From Nocardia concava NBRC 100430 (GTDB taxonomy: Bacteria > Actinomycetota > Actinomycetes > Mycobacteriales > Mycobacteriaceae), in the NCBI RefSeq assembly GCF_000308815.1, contig NZ_BAFX01000139.1, positions 59,044 to 123,043 on the forward strand: a stretch of DNA of 64,000 nucleotides, written 5' to 3'. Below, in pieces: positions 7,238 to 15,509 of this stretch. Position 1 is the stretch's first letter. Each line of letters opens with the position of its first letter. The notes under the pieces are model-generated. The model did no database searches. It was not told where the DNA came from and saw only the letters and a list, made by a program, of their open reading frames with translations. The position numbers and the translations under genes are program-made.

Positions 7238-9931
7238 ATGGCCGCCGCGCAGAAGAACGGGGAATCCGATGTGGTGGGGTCGGATGCGCGCAAGGAATTG
7301 CGCGGCATTCTGCTCGGGATCGGGTTGCGGGAGAACGAACTGCTGGAGCCGCTGGTCGCGGAATTGCGGCATCGGGGGTGCCGCCCGCGCAAGGCCTGGC
7401 GGCTGGCGAACGAGTTCACCCAGCAGCAGGTGGCCGACGAGTTCAACCGGCTGACCGGGAAGCCGAGCGCGCCGATGAAGGCGGCGCGGATCTCTGAGTA
7501 CGAGTCGTGGCCGGGGCCGCGCGGGGCGGGGCGGATCCATCCGCGGCCGACGCTGGAGGTGCTGAAGAACCTGGCCGCGATCTACCGGACCAGCTGGGAT
7601 CAGCTGGTGGACACCGCGGATCTGGCGCAGATGCCGAGCGCGGAGGTGGCCGCTTACCGGGCGTTGATTTCGCGCCGGACGACGGCGCTGCCCGCCGCCT
7701 CCGACAATGGATTCCCCAGCGAGCTGGTGCCCTTCGTGGGCCGTACCGAACAGCAGCGGCAGCTGCGGGACCGGATCGAGGCGCATCTGAACTCGGGCGG
7801 GCCGAGTGTGCATGTGGTCAATGGCCTTGCGGGCGTGGGAAAGACGGCGCTGGCGCGGTGGATGGTGGAGACCTTCGAGGGCCGCTATCCGGACGGTGTC
7901 ATCTGGGAAAACCTGCACGGCCACACCGACGGCCGCCCGCCGCGCACCCCCGCCGGGGTGCTCGAGCAGGTGCTGCTGAAGATCGGGGTGCCGCCGGAGA
8001 CCATCAAGACCGATATCGGTCCGCGGTCCGCCCGCTGGCGTCACGAGATGCGGGATCGCCGCTCGCTCATCGTGTTCGACAACGCCCTCGATTCCAAACA
8101 GGTCCGCGCCCTGCTCCCCGAGGCGCGCGACTGCTTCGTGCTCATCACCAGCCGCCACAAACTGACCGGCCTCACCGGTGCCGTCCCGCTGCAACTCGAT
8201 GCCATGGGCCCCTCCGAGGCGGAGGAGCTGCTCGTCGAATTCGCGCATCTGCCACCGGGTTACGACGTGGAAGCGGCCCGCCTGGTCCTGGGCGCCGCGG
8301 GTGGCCTGCCGCTCGCGATCCGCCTGATCGCCGGCCAGATCGCCTACCAGGGCCCGGACCTGCTCGGCGCGGCCGCCGCCGAATTCACCAAACTGGCCGA
8401 GCGCATGCGTCAGGGCCCCGGCGACGGCACCGAGGACTCCCTCGTGGAACGAGCCCTCGACCTCTTCTCCGCCGAAGGCGAAACCCTGCGCGCCGCCTTC
8501 GAACTCTCCTACCAGCGCCTCCCGGACCCGGTCCTGCAACGCTCGGTCCGCCTGCTCGGCTGGTTCCCCGGCACCGAGATCACCGCCGAAACCCTCGCCC
8601 CGATGGCGGGCGTCCCGCAGGCCCAGGCGTACGGGCTGATCCGCCAGATCTTCGAGGTGGGCCTGCTCGATCCGGCCGAGGCGGGACCGCGCGGTCAGCG
8701 CTTCCGAATCCACGATGTGACAAGGCTTTTCGCACGGGTGAAGGCCGATGCCGAGGATCTGCCGAGCGAGCACACCGCCGCGGTGGGTCGGCTGGTGCGG
8801 TATTGCCTCGGGGTGGCGCGGCAGGCCGGGGTGCAGCAGCCCTACGAGGCGGCGGGCAGTTTCTCCGCGCCGCCCGTGCCCGATCCGACGGGGGCCACCC
8901 GGCGCGCGCAGGATTGGCTCGATCGCGAACGCGAATTGCTGCTGGGCTGTGTGCGCGTCACGGGTTCGGACCCCGATACCGGCGAGCTGGCCCGGCTGCT
9001 GGGTGCGCACCTGTCGGAGCTCGGCCACCTCACCGACGCGCGCGGACTCCTGTTCCGCGCCTTGACCATCGCCCGCGGCGGCGACGATCGCACCACGGCC
9101 TGCGACATCCTCTTCGAGCTCGGCACCCTGCACCGCCGCGCCTGCTCCTACGAGACCGCCGCCGCCTGCTTCCAGGAGGCGCACGACATCGCCACCGCCC
9201 TCGGCGACGCCCAGCGCACCGCCGCCTCGCTGTGGGGTCTGGCCGATGTCACCAGGCACATCGGCGATTACGACCGCGCCCGCATCGCGTACTCCGATGT
9301 GCTGGGCATGGCACGGCAATTGGAGAACGCGAAGTTCGAGGGCGATGCCCTGCGCGGCCTCGGCCACATGGAGCGCATGAACGGCGACCGCGCCACCGCC
9401 CACCGCTACTACCTGGACGCGCTGCGCATCGCCGGCGACATCGGCGACCGCTACAGCCTGGGCTGGTCGCTGTGGGGCCTGGGCAGCGTCTCCCGCGAAT
9501 CGGCCCAATACGCCACCGCCCGAAGCCAATTGAACGACGCCTTCGAGATCGGCGCCGAGATCGGCGACCACCTGCTGCGCGCCGACGCCCTGCGCGGCCT
9601 CGGCCACCTCGCCCGCGATGTCGGCGACCTCGACGCCGCCCAGGAGTACTACGCCGAATCCCTCGACCTGACCCGCCGCACCCGCGACCCGCACGGCGAG
9701 GCCGACGTCCTGCGCGCCCTGGCCTACATCGCCCTGCGCTCCGGCGGCGCCCACTGGCGCCCGTGCGACCTGCTCTGCAAATCCCTGCTCCTCTACGAGA
9801 GCATGGGCATCAAACTCGCCCACCAGGTCCGCGAGGAACTCGCCCAGGCCCTGGCCCGCTGCCGACGCGAATCCGTGCCCCTCCCCGATCGAGTCCAGGA
9901 AGACCTGCGCCGCCTCGGCTTCGACTGCTGA
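7238..9931 (+). CDS. XRE-HTH / NB-ARC / TPR STAND-family regulator (paralogue 2)
   Basis: An 897-residue paralogue of the protein at 3796 with the same architecture: a divergent XRE region at about 45-125 (TQQQVADEFNRL, ISEYESWP, RPTLEVLKNLAAIYRTSWDQLVD), FVGR near 166-169, Walker A GLAGVGKT at 196-203, a more canonical Walker B (LIVFDNALDS), ITSRHKL, GGLPLAIRLI, then TPR-type helices from about 600 to the end. The two align across their whole length, so they arose by duplication. ATG 7238 has a GGGGGGAGG Shine-Dalgarno. The Walker-B segment keeps FDNA where paralogue 1 reads FDST, so their ATPase properties may differ. Confidence 0.88.
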   Translation: MAAAQKNGESDVVGSDARKELRGILLGIGLRENELLEPLVAELRHRGCRPRKAWRLANEFTQQQVADEFNRLTGKPSAPMKAARISEYESWPGPRGAGRIHPRPTLEVLKNLAAIYRTSWDQLVDTADLAQMPSAEVAAYRALISRRTTALPAASDNGFPSELVPFVGRTEQQRQLRDRIEAHLNSGGPSVHVVNGLAGVGKTALARWMVETFEGRYPDGVIWENLHGHTDGRPPRTPAGVLEQVLLKIGVPPETIKTDIGPRSARWRHEMRDRRSLIVFDNALDSKQVRALLPEARDCFVLITSRHKLTGLTGAVPLQLDAMGPSEAEELLVEFAHLPPGYDVEAARLVLGAAGGLPLAIRLIAGQIAYQGPDLLGAAAAEFTKLAERMRQGPGDGTEDSLVERALDLFSAEGETLRAAFELSYQRLPDPVLQRSVRLLGWFPGTEITAETLAPMAGVPQAQAYGLIRQIFEVGLLDPAEAGPRGQRFRIHDVTRLFARVKADAEDLPSEHTAAVGRLVRYCLGVARQAGVQQPYEAAGSFSAPPVPDPTGATRRAQDWLDRERELLLGCVRVTGSDPDTGELARLLGAHLSELGHLTDARGLLFRALTIARGGDDRTTACDILFELGTLHRRACSYETAAACFQEAHDIATALGDAQRTAASLWGLADVTRHIGDYDRARIAYSDVLGMARQLENAKFEGDALRGLGHMERMNGDRATAHRYYLDALRIAGDIGDRYSLGWSLWGLGSVSRESAQYATARSQLNDAFEIGAEIGDHLLRADALRGLGHLARDVGDLDAAQEYYAESLDLTRRTRDPHGEADVLRALAYIALRSGGAHWRPCDLLCKSLLLYESMGIKLAHQVREELAQALARCRRESVPLPDRVQEDLRRLGFDC

Positions 9932-10273
9932 CCGGGTGGTCGAGCAACCTGATGGTCGCTTGGCCAGCAAACCTGGTCGGACCGGATTACCCTGCTCGCG
10001 TGATCCCCGAACGTACGTTTCCGAATCTTGCAATGCGGACTTTCACGCTGCGGAATGGTGCGCTGCGGAATGCTGTATCGGGGAGTTCTGCCGGGGAGAA
10101 TTTCGGCTCGGCGGTGTCGGGCCGGTGGGCGCGCGGGAGCTCGGGGCGAAAATCAGGGGCGGGCACTTATTTACGGGAACGAGCGGATATGGTGTGCGTC
10201 ACGTGCGATGCCCTCGCTACGGGGATCGATCGGGATCATCCGGCGGGTGGCGCACTGTGATCGGGAGCATGTG

Positions 10274-11299
10274 ATGCGGGAAATCGTCGAAGACCTTCTC
10301 CGGGTGTGGCACAGCGGTCGGACCGGAGGGTTGGCCACTCTCGTTCGGACCCAAGGGGCTTCGCCGGTTCCGATCGGGTCGGCCATGGTGGTGGATGCCG
10401 ACGGGCGGGCCTTCGGGTCGATCTCGGCGGGTTGCGCGGAGGCGGCCGCCTATGAGGCGGCGCTGGATTCGGCGCGGACGGGGCGGCGCGGGCTGCAGCG
10501 GTTCGGGCCGGGCAGCGGGCTGGACGCGCAGATGGACTGCATCGGCACCCTGGACGTGTTCACCGAACCGTTCTCGCGGCGGCATTTTCCCGAATTCCCG
10601 GATGTGGCAGCCGATATCGCGGCGCAGAAACAGGTCACCGTGTTCACGGTGGTGTGGCATTCGGACCCGGATGTGATCGGGCAGCATCTGATCACCGACC
10701 GCAAGCACGGCACCGAACTGGTGTCGCTGCCGGATTCGGATGTGTTCGTGTCCTCGTTCGCGCGGCCGCCGCATCTGATCCTGGTGGGCGCCAACATCTT
10801 CGCGGGCGCGCTGGCCACCCAGGCCAAGCTGCTCGGCTACCGGATCACCATCGTCGACGCGCGGCCCACCTTCGCCACCGCCGCGGCCTATCCGGGCTGC
10901 GAGGTGGTGGTCGACTGGCCGCACCGCTACCTCAACACCCTGGCGTCGGCGGGCGAGATCGATTCCAACACCGCGATGGTGGTGCTCTCGCACGACCCGA
11001 AGTTCGACATCCCCTTGCTGACCGTCGCGCTCCGACTACCCGAGCTGGGGTACCTGGCAGCCCTGGGTACCCCGGCCTTGCACGCACATCGCCAGGAAGC
11101 GCTGCAGGCGGGCGGCTTCACCGACGACACCCTGGCCCGCCTGCACTCCCCCGCCGGTCTGGACGTGGGCGCGCGCACCCCGGCCGAGACCGCCGTCGCC
11201 ATCGCCGCCGAGCTGCTGGCGGTGCGCAACGGGACCTCGGCCGAGCCGCTGTCCGTCACCCCAGGCAAGGGCCGGCGGCACGTGCAACTGGTGCGCTAG
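10274..11299 (+). CDS. XdhC/CoxI-family protein
   Basis: A 341-residue cytoplasmic protein with the two-part XdhC architecture: an N-terminal XdhC/CoxI segment (ATLVRTQGASPVPIGSAMVV near 20-39 and ISAGCAEAAAYEAA) and a C-terminal Rossmann segment (LILVGANIFAGALATQAKLLGY followed by ITIVDARPTFA and AALGTPALHAHRQEAL). Family members insert or sulfurate the molybdenum cofactor of xanthine dehydrogenase-type enzymes. No molybdoenzyme gene is adjacent, so the client is unknown. The ATG at 10274 overlaps the TGA of a preceding 112-codon frame; the adjoining GTG at 10271 is an alternative. Its stop overlaps by four bases the stop of the convergent substrate-binding protein gene. Confidence 0.85.
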   Translation: MREIVEDLLRVWHSGRTGGLATLVRTQGASPVPIGSAMVVDADGRAFGSISAGCAEAAAYEAALDSARTGRRGLQRFGPGSGLDAQMDCIGTLDVFTEPFSRRHFPEFPDVAADIAAQKQVTVFTVVWHSDPDVIGQHLITDRKHGTELVSLPDSDVFVSSFARPPHLILVGANIFAGALATQAKLLGYRITIVDARPTFATAAAYPGCEVVVDWPHRYLNTLASAGEIDSNTAMVVLSHDPKFDIPLLTVALRLPELGYLAALGTPALHAHRQEALQAGGFTDDTLARLHSPAGLDVGARTPAETAVAIAAELLAVRNGTSAEPLSVTPGKGRRHVQLVR

Positions 11300-12396
11300 C
11301 CCTTCAATTCCGGGTGCTCGGCGAACATCTCGTTGAGCACCGAGAGATCGAAGAGCTGGTTCGCCTTGATGTCGATCTTGGCCTTACCGAGCGCGGCGAT
11401 GTTCTGTGCGATCAGGTCCTCGGTCATGGTGAACAGCCCGTTGGTCTTGGTCGCGGCCGAGACGACCAGCCCGTTCTGCGCTGCCGCCTCCATCGTCTGT
11501 TCCTTCAGTTCCAGACGCTGATCCTTGCCGTACACCTCGACCGCCAGCCGCGCGGATTCCTCCGGACTGGCGACGGCATCCTTCCAGCCCTTGACCTCGG
11601 CCATGAGGAACGCCTTGAGCTTGTCGCGCTCGGAGTCGATGGTCTTCTGGCTGACCGTGAGCGTCTCCGCCACCAGCGGCAGCCCGTAGTCGGCGAAGAG
11701 GAAGTTCACGTTCTGGAAGCCCTTGGAGGCCAGGGTGATCGGCTCGTTGGTGGCGTAGCTGACCCAGCCGTCGACCTCGCCGTTGGCCAGCGGGGTCGGA
11801 TCGTATTGGGCGGGCACGATGGTGACGTCGCTCGGCGTCATGCCGTTGGCGGTGAGCAGGGCGTTGAAGATGAGCTGATTGGTGTCCTGGACACCGATCT
11901 TGCGGCCCTTCATGTCCTGCGGGTTCTTGATCGGGTTCTTGGCGCTGCTCACGATGCAGAAGGGGTTCTTCTGATACGTGGTGCCGACGATCTTGGCGGA
12001 CAGGCCCTCCAGCACGGCGGGCGCGGTGGTCTGCGGCGCGGACATGCCGATCCAGATCTTGCCGGTGCCCAGCCCGGCCTCCACCGAGGTGCTGGCCGCG
12101 CCGCCCGCGACCAGGTTCACCGAGCCGAATCCGGCGTCCTTGTAGTAGCCCTTGGAATCGGCGAAGTACTCGCCCGCGAATTCGATGTTCTTCAGCCAGG
12201 ACAGCTGCACCGCCACGGTCCCGTACTTGGAACCGTCGGCGCTGCTGCCGTTTCCGCCGCCCGAGGAGCTGCTGCCACACGCGGCGAGCGCACCGGCGCC
12301 GCCGACCGCCGCGCCGGCGAGCCCGGCGTAACGGAGGAAGGAGCGCCGACCCATGGACAACTGCGAGGCCGGACCCGGCCGAAACAAACCACTCAT
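11296..12396 (-). CDS. ABC transporter substrate-binding lipoprotein, NMT1/SsuA type
   Basis: A 366-residue exported lipoprotein. The signal region carries a twin-arginine motif (RRSFLR, residues 17-22) and the lipobox LAAC with Cys40, so it is a Tat substrate anchored outside the membrane. The mature part resembles NMT1/THI5-like and nitrate/sulfonate/taurine binding proteins (VAVQLSWLKNIEFAGEYFA, then a KIGVQDTNQ segment). Last gene of the order ATPase-permease-permease-binding protein. Candidate substrates are sulfonates, nitrate or pyrimidine precursors; the hydroxymethylpyrimidine-binding group is closest by the SWLKN...EFAG motif. The substrate is not settled by sequence. Confidence 0.85.
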   Translation of the reverse strand: MSGLFRPGPASQLSMGRRSFLRYAGLAGAAVGGAGALAACGSSSSGGGNGSSADGSKYGTVAVQLSWLKNIEFAGEYFADSKGYYKDAGFGSVNLVAGGAASTSVEAGLGTGKIWIGMSAPQTTAPAVLEGLSAKIVGTTYQKNPFCIVSSAKNPIKNPQDMKGRKIGVQDTNQLIFNALLTANGMTPSDVTIVPAQYDPTPLANGEVDGWVSYATNEPITLASKGFQNVNFLFADYGLPLVAETLTVSQKTIDSERDKLKAFLMAEVKGWKDAVASPEESARLAVEVYGKDQRLELKEQTMEAAAQNGLVVSAATKTNGLFTMTEDLIAQNIAALGKAKIDIKANQLFDLSVLNEMFAEHPELKG

Positions 12397-12475
12397 CCGG
12401 CGAATCTATGCCGTTTCGATTTCATTTATTTTGCTTTTCCGCGGGTATTTGTGTGCGGCAGGTTAACTCGCGCGC

Positions 12476-13294
12476 TCAATCCCGGTCCCGCTGCGGCGCG
12501 AAGCGCGCCAGCACCAGGTTCTCCAGCACGCCGACCACCGCGTAGGCGAACACCGACACCACCGTCACCAGCGCGATCGAGGCCCACAGCCGGTTGTACT
12601 GGAAGGTGGGGATGGCGCGGATCAGCCCGGCCCCCAAGCCCGTTCCGCTGCCCAGCCATTCGCCGAGCAGCGCACCGATCAGCGCGCCGGGCACCGACAC
12701 GCGGGCGGCCGCGAAGACCGACGGCAGCGCGGCCGGAATCGACACCATGCGCATGGCCGTCCAGTTCGAGCCGCCGTAGGCCACCACGAGTTCGGTGGCC
12801 TGCCGGGGCGCGGACCGCAATCCGGTCATGATCATCACCAAGGCCGGGAAGAACACCACGATGGCCGCCATCACGGTGACGCCCATCAGCCCGCGGCCGA
12901 ACACCAGCACGATGATCGGGGTGATCGCCACCAGCGGCACCGAGCGCAGCAGCATGGCCACCGGCATGAACGCCTGCGCCACCGCCGGTACCCCGATGAA
13001 CACCGCGGCCACCGCCAGCGCCGCGCCCATGCCGGAGCCGAATCCGATGAGCGCGTCCCGCAGGGTGATTCGCATTTCCTCGAAGATCACCTTGCGGGCA
13101 TTGCCCGAGGTCGGGCCCGTCACCAGGTACTTCCAGACGTCGCCCGGGCTCTTGCCGACCAGCCCGACCTGCGGGTACAGCTTCAGGAAGCCGTACCACA
13201 GCGCCACCAGCAGAATCAGCGAAACCAGCAGCGGCAGCAGGAATCTGCCGATCGGCCGCAGCACGCTCAAGGTTCTCGTCACGCTCGCGCCCAT
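12476..13294 (-). CDS. ABC transporter permease, SsuC type
   Basis: A 272-residue inner-membrane permease with about six hydrophobic helices and the cytoplasmic EAA loop ELVVAYGGSNWTAMRMVSIP, which contacts the ATPase. The ATG at 13292-13294 has GGAGG about nine bases upstream; a GTG at 13301-13303 overlapping the stop of the previous permease (GTGA) is possible. Second of two consecutive permeases in the operon, so the transporter is probably a heterodimer. Confidence 0.88.
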   Translation of the reverse strand: MGASVTRTLSVLRPIGRFLLPLLVSLILLVALWYGFLKLYPQVGLVGKSPGDVWKYLVTGPTSGNARKVIFEEMRITLRDALIGFGSGMGAALAVAAVFIGVPAVAQAFMPVAMLLRSVPLVAITPIIVLVFGRGLMGVTVMAAIVVFFPALVMIMTGLRSAPRQATELVVAYGGSNWTAMRMVSIPAALPSVFAAARVSVPGALIGALLGEWLGSGTGLGAGLIRAIPTFQYNRLWASIALVTVVSVFAYAVVGVLENLVLARFAPQRDRD

Positions 13295-13299
13295 CCCTC

Positions 13300-14061
13300 T
13301 CACGCCTCCGCCCGCGTCCACGGCACGGCCACCCGCGCCACCACCGCCACGACCGCGTAGCCGAGCCCGGCCAGCGCGGCCGCGGCCAGCGCCATGCCCC
13401 AGGTGCGCGGCACGTTGTAGGCGGTCTGCGCGGCGGTCAGCGCGACGCCGATGCCGCTGTCCACGCCGCCCAGGTACTCGCCGATGATCGCGCCCAGCAC
13501 CGCGGACGGCGCGGCGATCTTCAAGGCGGCCAAGGTATTCGGCAGCGCCGCGATCAACTGCACCCGCCGCAGTCGCTGCCAGCGTCCGCCGCCGTAGGCG
13601 CGCACCAGATCCATGCTGGTGCGATCCGCCGACCGCAGCCCCGACACCGTCCCGACCATGGTGGTGAAGAAGCAGTACATGGCGGCCAGGAACACCGTGG
13701 GCGTGCGCCCGCCGAACACCACCAGGATGATCGGCCCCAGCGCCAGCAGCGGCGTGCAGTAGCTCAGGATGGCCAGCTGGGTGACCAGCATTTCGATCGG
13801 CGGGATCAGCACCACCAGCACGGCGAGCGTGATGGCCATGCCGTTGCCCCACGCGAAGCCCTGCAGCGCGCCCCAGGCGGTGACCCGGAAGTTGGGGCCG
13901 TACAGCGCCCAGCCGTCGGTGTACATGGTGTGCAGCACATTCCACGGGCTCGGCACCGTGCCGCCCGCGACGTGCAGCTCGGCCAGCAGCGTCCACACCG
14001 CCAGCAGGACGGCGATGCCCGCCAGCCCGCCGAGCCGGGTGAGCCGTAGTCGTTCTCTCAT
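13300..14061 (-). CDS. ABC transporter permease, SsuC type
   Basis: A 253-residue permease partner of the protein at 12476. It has a hydrophobic N-terminal helix at about 12-28, further helices and the EAA loop DLVRAYGGGRWQRLRRVQLI. The ATG at 14059-14061 overlaps the ATPase stop codon (ATGA), indicating translational coupling. Confidence 0.88.
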   Translation of the reverse strand: MRERLRLTRLGGLAGIAVLLAVWTLLAELHVAGGTVPSPWNVLHTMYTDGWALYGPNFRVTAWGALQGFAWGNGMAITLAVLVVLIPPIEMLVTQLAILSYCTPLLALGPIILVVFGGRTPTVFLAAMYCFFTTMVGTVSGLRSADRTSMDLVRAYGGGRWQRLRRVQLIAALPNTLAALKIAAPSAVLGAIIGEYLGGVDSGIGVALTAAQTAYNVPRTWGMALAAAALAGLGYAVVAVVARVAVPWTRAEA

Positions 14062-14861
14062 TCCGATGCCACCCCGCCCTTGCCGGTGCGCCCGAACAAC
14101 AGCTCCGACAGATAGTCGTGCAGCTTGTGGAATTCCGGCGAGCGCATCATCTCGGGCGTGCGCGGCCGCGGCAGGTCGATGTCCACGACCTCCACCACCC
14201 GGCCGGGGCGCGGGCTCATCACGGCCACCACATCGGAGAGGAAGACGGCCTCGGCGATGCCGTGGGTGACCATCAGGGTGGTGGCGGGCTTCTCGGTCCA
14301 GATGCGCAGCAGCTCCAGATTCAGCCGCTGCCGGGTCATATCGTCGAGTGCGCCGAAGGGTTCGTCCAGCAGCAACACCGTCGGCTTGACCACCAGCGCG
14401 CGGGCGATCGAAACCCGTTGCCGCATACCGCCGGAGAGCTGTGCGGGCTTGGCCTTCTCGAAACCGTCCAGGCCGACCAGCCGGATCAGATCCGCGATCA
14501 GCTCCTTGTCCGCGGGCAGGCCCGCCACCTGCAGCGGCAGCTTGATATTGGATTCCACACTGCGCCACGGCAGCAGCGCCGAATCCTGGAAGGCGATCCC
14601 GAACTCGTGGCGGCGGCGCAGCTCGGCGGGGGTCTCGCCATTGATCTTCGCGGTGCCCGCGGTCGGCTGCTCCAGATCCGCGAGTATGCGCAGGATCGTG
14701 GACTTCCCGCAGCCGGAGGGGCCGAGCAAGGACAGGAACGCGCCCTGCTCGGTATGCAGATCGACGTCCTCGAGTGCCTTCACTTCACGCCGCCCGGAGC
14801 GGAAGGTCTTGCTCAACCCGCTGATATGAATGCCCGTTCCCGCGGCGACTTCCGAACTCAT
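14058..14861 (-). CDS. ABC transporter ATP-binding protein, SsuB/TauB type
   Basis: A 267-residue ATPase powering the transporter encoded downstream. Walker A GPSGCGKST is at about 48-56, the Q-loop at about 92, the signature LSGGMRQR at about 141-148, Walker B VLLLDEPFGALD at about 161-172, and the H-loop VTHGIAEA follows. First gene of the operon, with a weak ribosome site before the ATG at 14859-14861. An A/T-rich dyad (14885-14901) lies just upstream. Confidence 0.9.
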   Translation of the reverse strand: MSSEVAAGTGIHISGLSKTFRSGRREVKALEDVDLHTEQGAFLSLLGPSGCGKSTILRILADLEQPTAGTAKINGETPAELRRRHEFGIAFQDSALLPWRSVESNIKLPLQVAGLPADKELIADLIRLVGLDGFEKAKPAQLSGGMRQRVSIARALVVKPTVLLLDEPFGALDDMTRQRLNLELLRIWTEKPATTLMVTHGIAEAVFLSDVVAVMSPRPGRVVEVVDIDLPRPRTPEMMRSPEFHKLHDYLSELLFGRTGKGGVASE

Positions 14862-14884
14862 AGGGCAACCGTAAGGGCCGGGAA

Positions 14885-14901
14885 TTGCACGCAGATTGCA
14901 A
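14885..14901. promoter_or_regulatory. TTGCA-N7-TGCAA dyad upstream of the ABC operon
   Basis: TTGCACGCAGATTGCAA has perfect five-base arms and sits 24-40 bases before the ATPase start, in a locally A/T-rich stretch. A plausible repressor site; the regulator is unknown. Confidence 0.35.
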
Positions 14902-14960
14902 ATGGGCAGACGAGATTTCGTCGTTGTTACTTCCGATGGCCCGAATCGATTACCGGACGC

Positions 14961-15371
14961 TCACCACCAGGCCGGGGGTTCGAACCAATCACGGGACTCC
15001 TTGCGGAACAACAGCACGATCAGCGCGAGCGACACGAGTGGTCCCAGGGGGCCGGGCGGTCGGCCCTCGGTAATCGACGGGACCGTCCAGAACATGTTCA
15101 TCGCTGCCACCAGGATCGCGCCGATCCGCACCGCCTGGCCCTCGGAGTTGAAGGTCAGCGCGACCAGTCCGAGCAGGAAGGCCGGGATGAAGGGCACCGC
15201 GGTCGGTATCGCGGCCGACGCCCCGAACAACCAGCCCTGCGAAGCCACGCAGATGATTCCGAGTCCGGCCATGCCGAGCGCGAGCAGCTGTGCCGCGCGC
15301 ACCACCCGCGGCATCCGGTACCTGTCGTCCACACCCGGCCCGCGATCGGACTGGGTATCTAGGTCGGACAC
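14961..15371 (-). CDS. Integral membrane protein, unknown
   Basis: A 136-residue protein with a polar N-terminus and four predicted membrane helices (about 25-46, 50-72, 80-97 and 108-122), ending in a charged RKESRDWFEPPAWW tail. The GTG start at 15369-15371 has GGGGG almost touching it; an internal ATG at MPRVVRAAQ (residue 20) preceded by ACAGG is an alternative. I do not assign a family. Confidence 0.65.
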   Translation of the reverse strand: MSDLDTQSDRGPGVDDRYRMPRVVRAAQLLALGMAGLGIICVASQGWLFGASAAIPTAVPFIPAFLLGLVALTFNSEGQAVRIGAILVAAMNMFWTVPSITEGRPPGPLGPLVSLALIVLLFRKESRDWFEPPAWW

Positions 15372-15426
15372 TCCCCCAACTTAACCCCGTACGACCCCCT
15401 AACCCCGCCCACCACGCCGCCGTTCC

Positions 15427-15507
15427 CCGTCATTCCGGCGTGCTTTTGGCCGGAATCCACAGCGGCCTGGGGTGGATCCCGGCCAAAAACATGCCGGGAT
15501 GACGAGG
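15427..15507. repeat. Dispersed palindromic repeat, copy 1
   Basis: About 80 bp with long imperfect inverted arms. The left arm reads GTCATTCCGGCGTGCTTTTG and continues to GGAATCCAC; the right arm runs from GTGGATCCC through GGCCAAAAACATGCC to GGGATGACGAGG. A second copy with the same arms but a different centre lies at 34632-34711, and a decayed fragment is near 56603-56625. It fills the gap between two minus-strand genes and may act as a terminator. Confidence 0.8.
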
Positions 15508-15509
15508 AC

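Noticed and set aside
7214..10033. 939-codon minus-strand open frame
   Set aside because: Antisense shadow of the second STAND gene.
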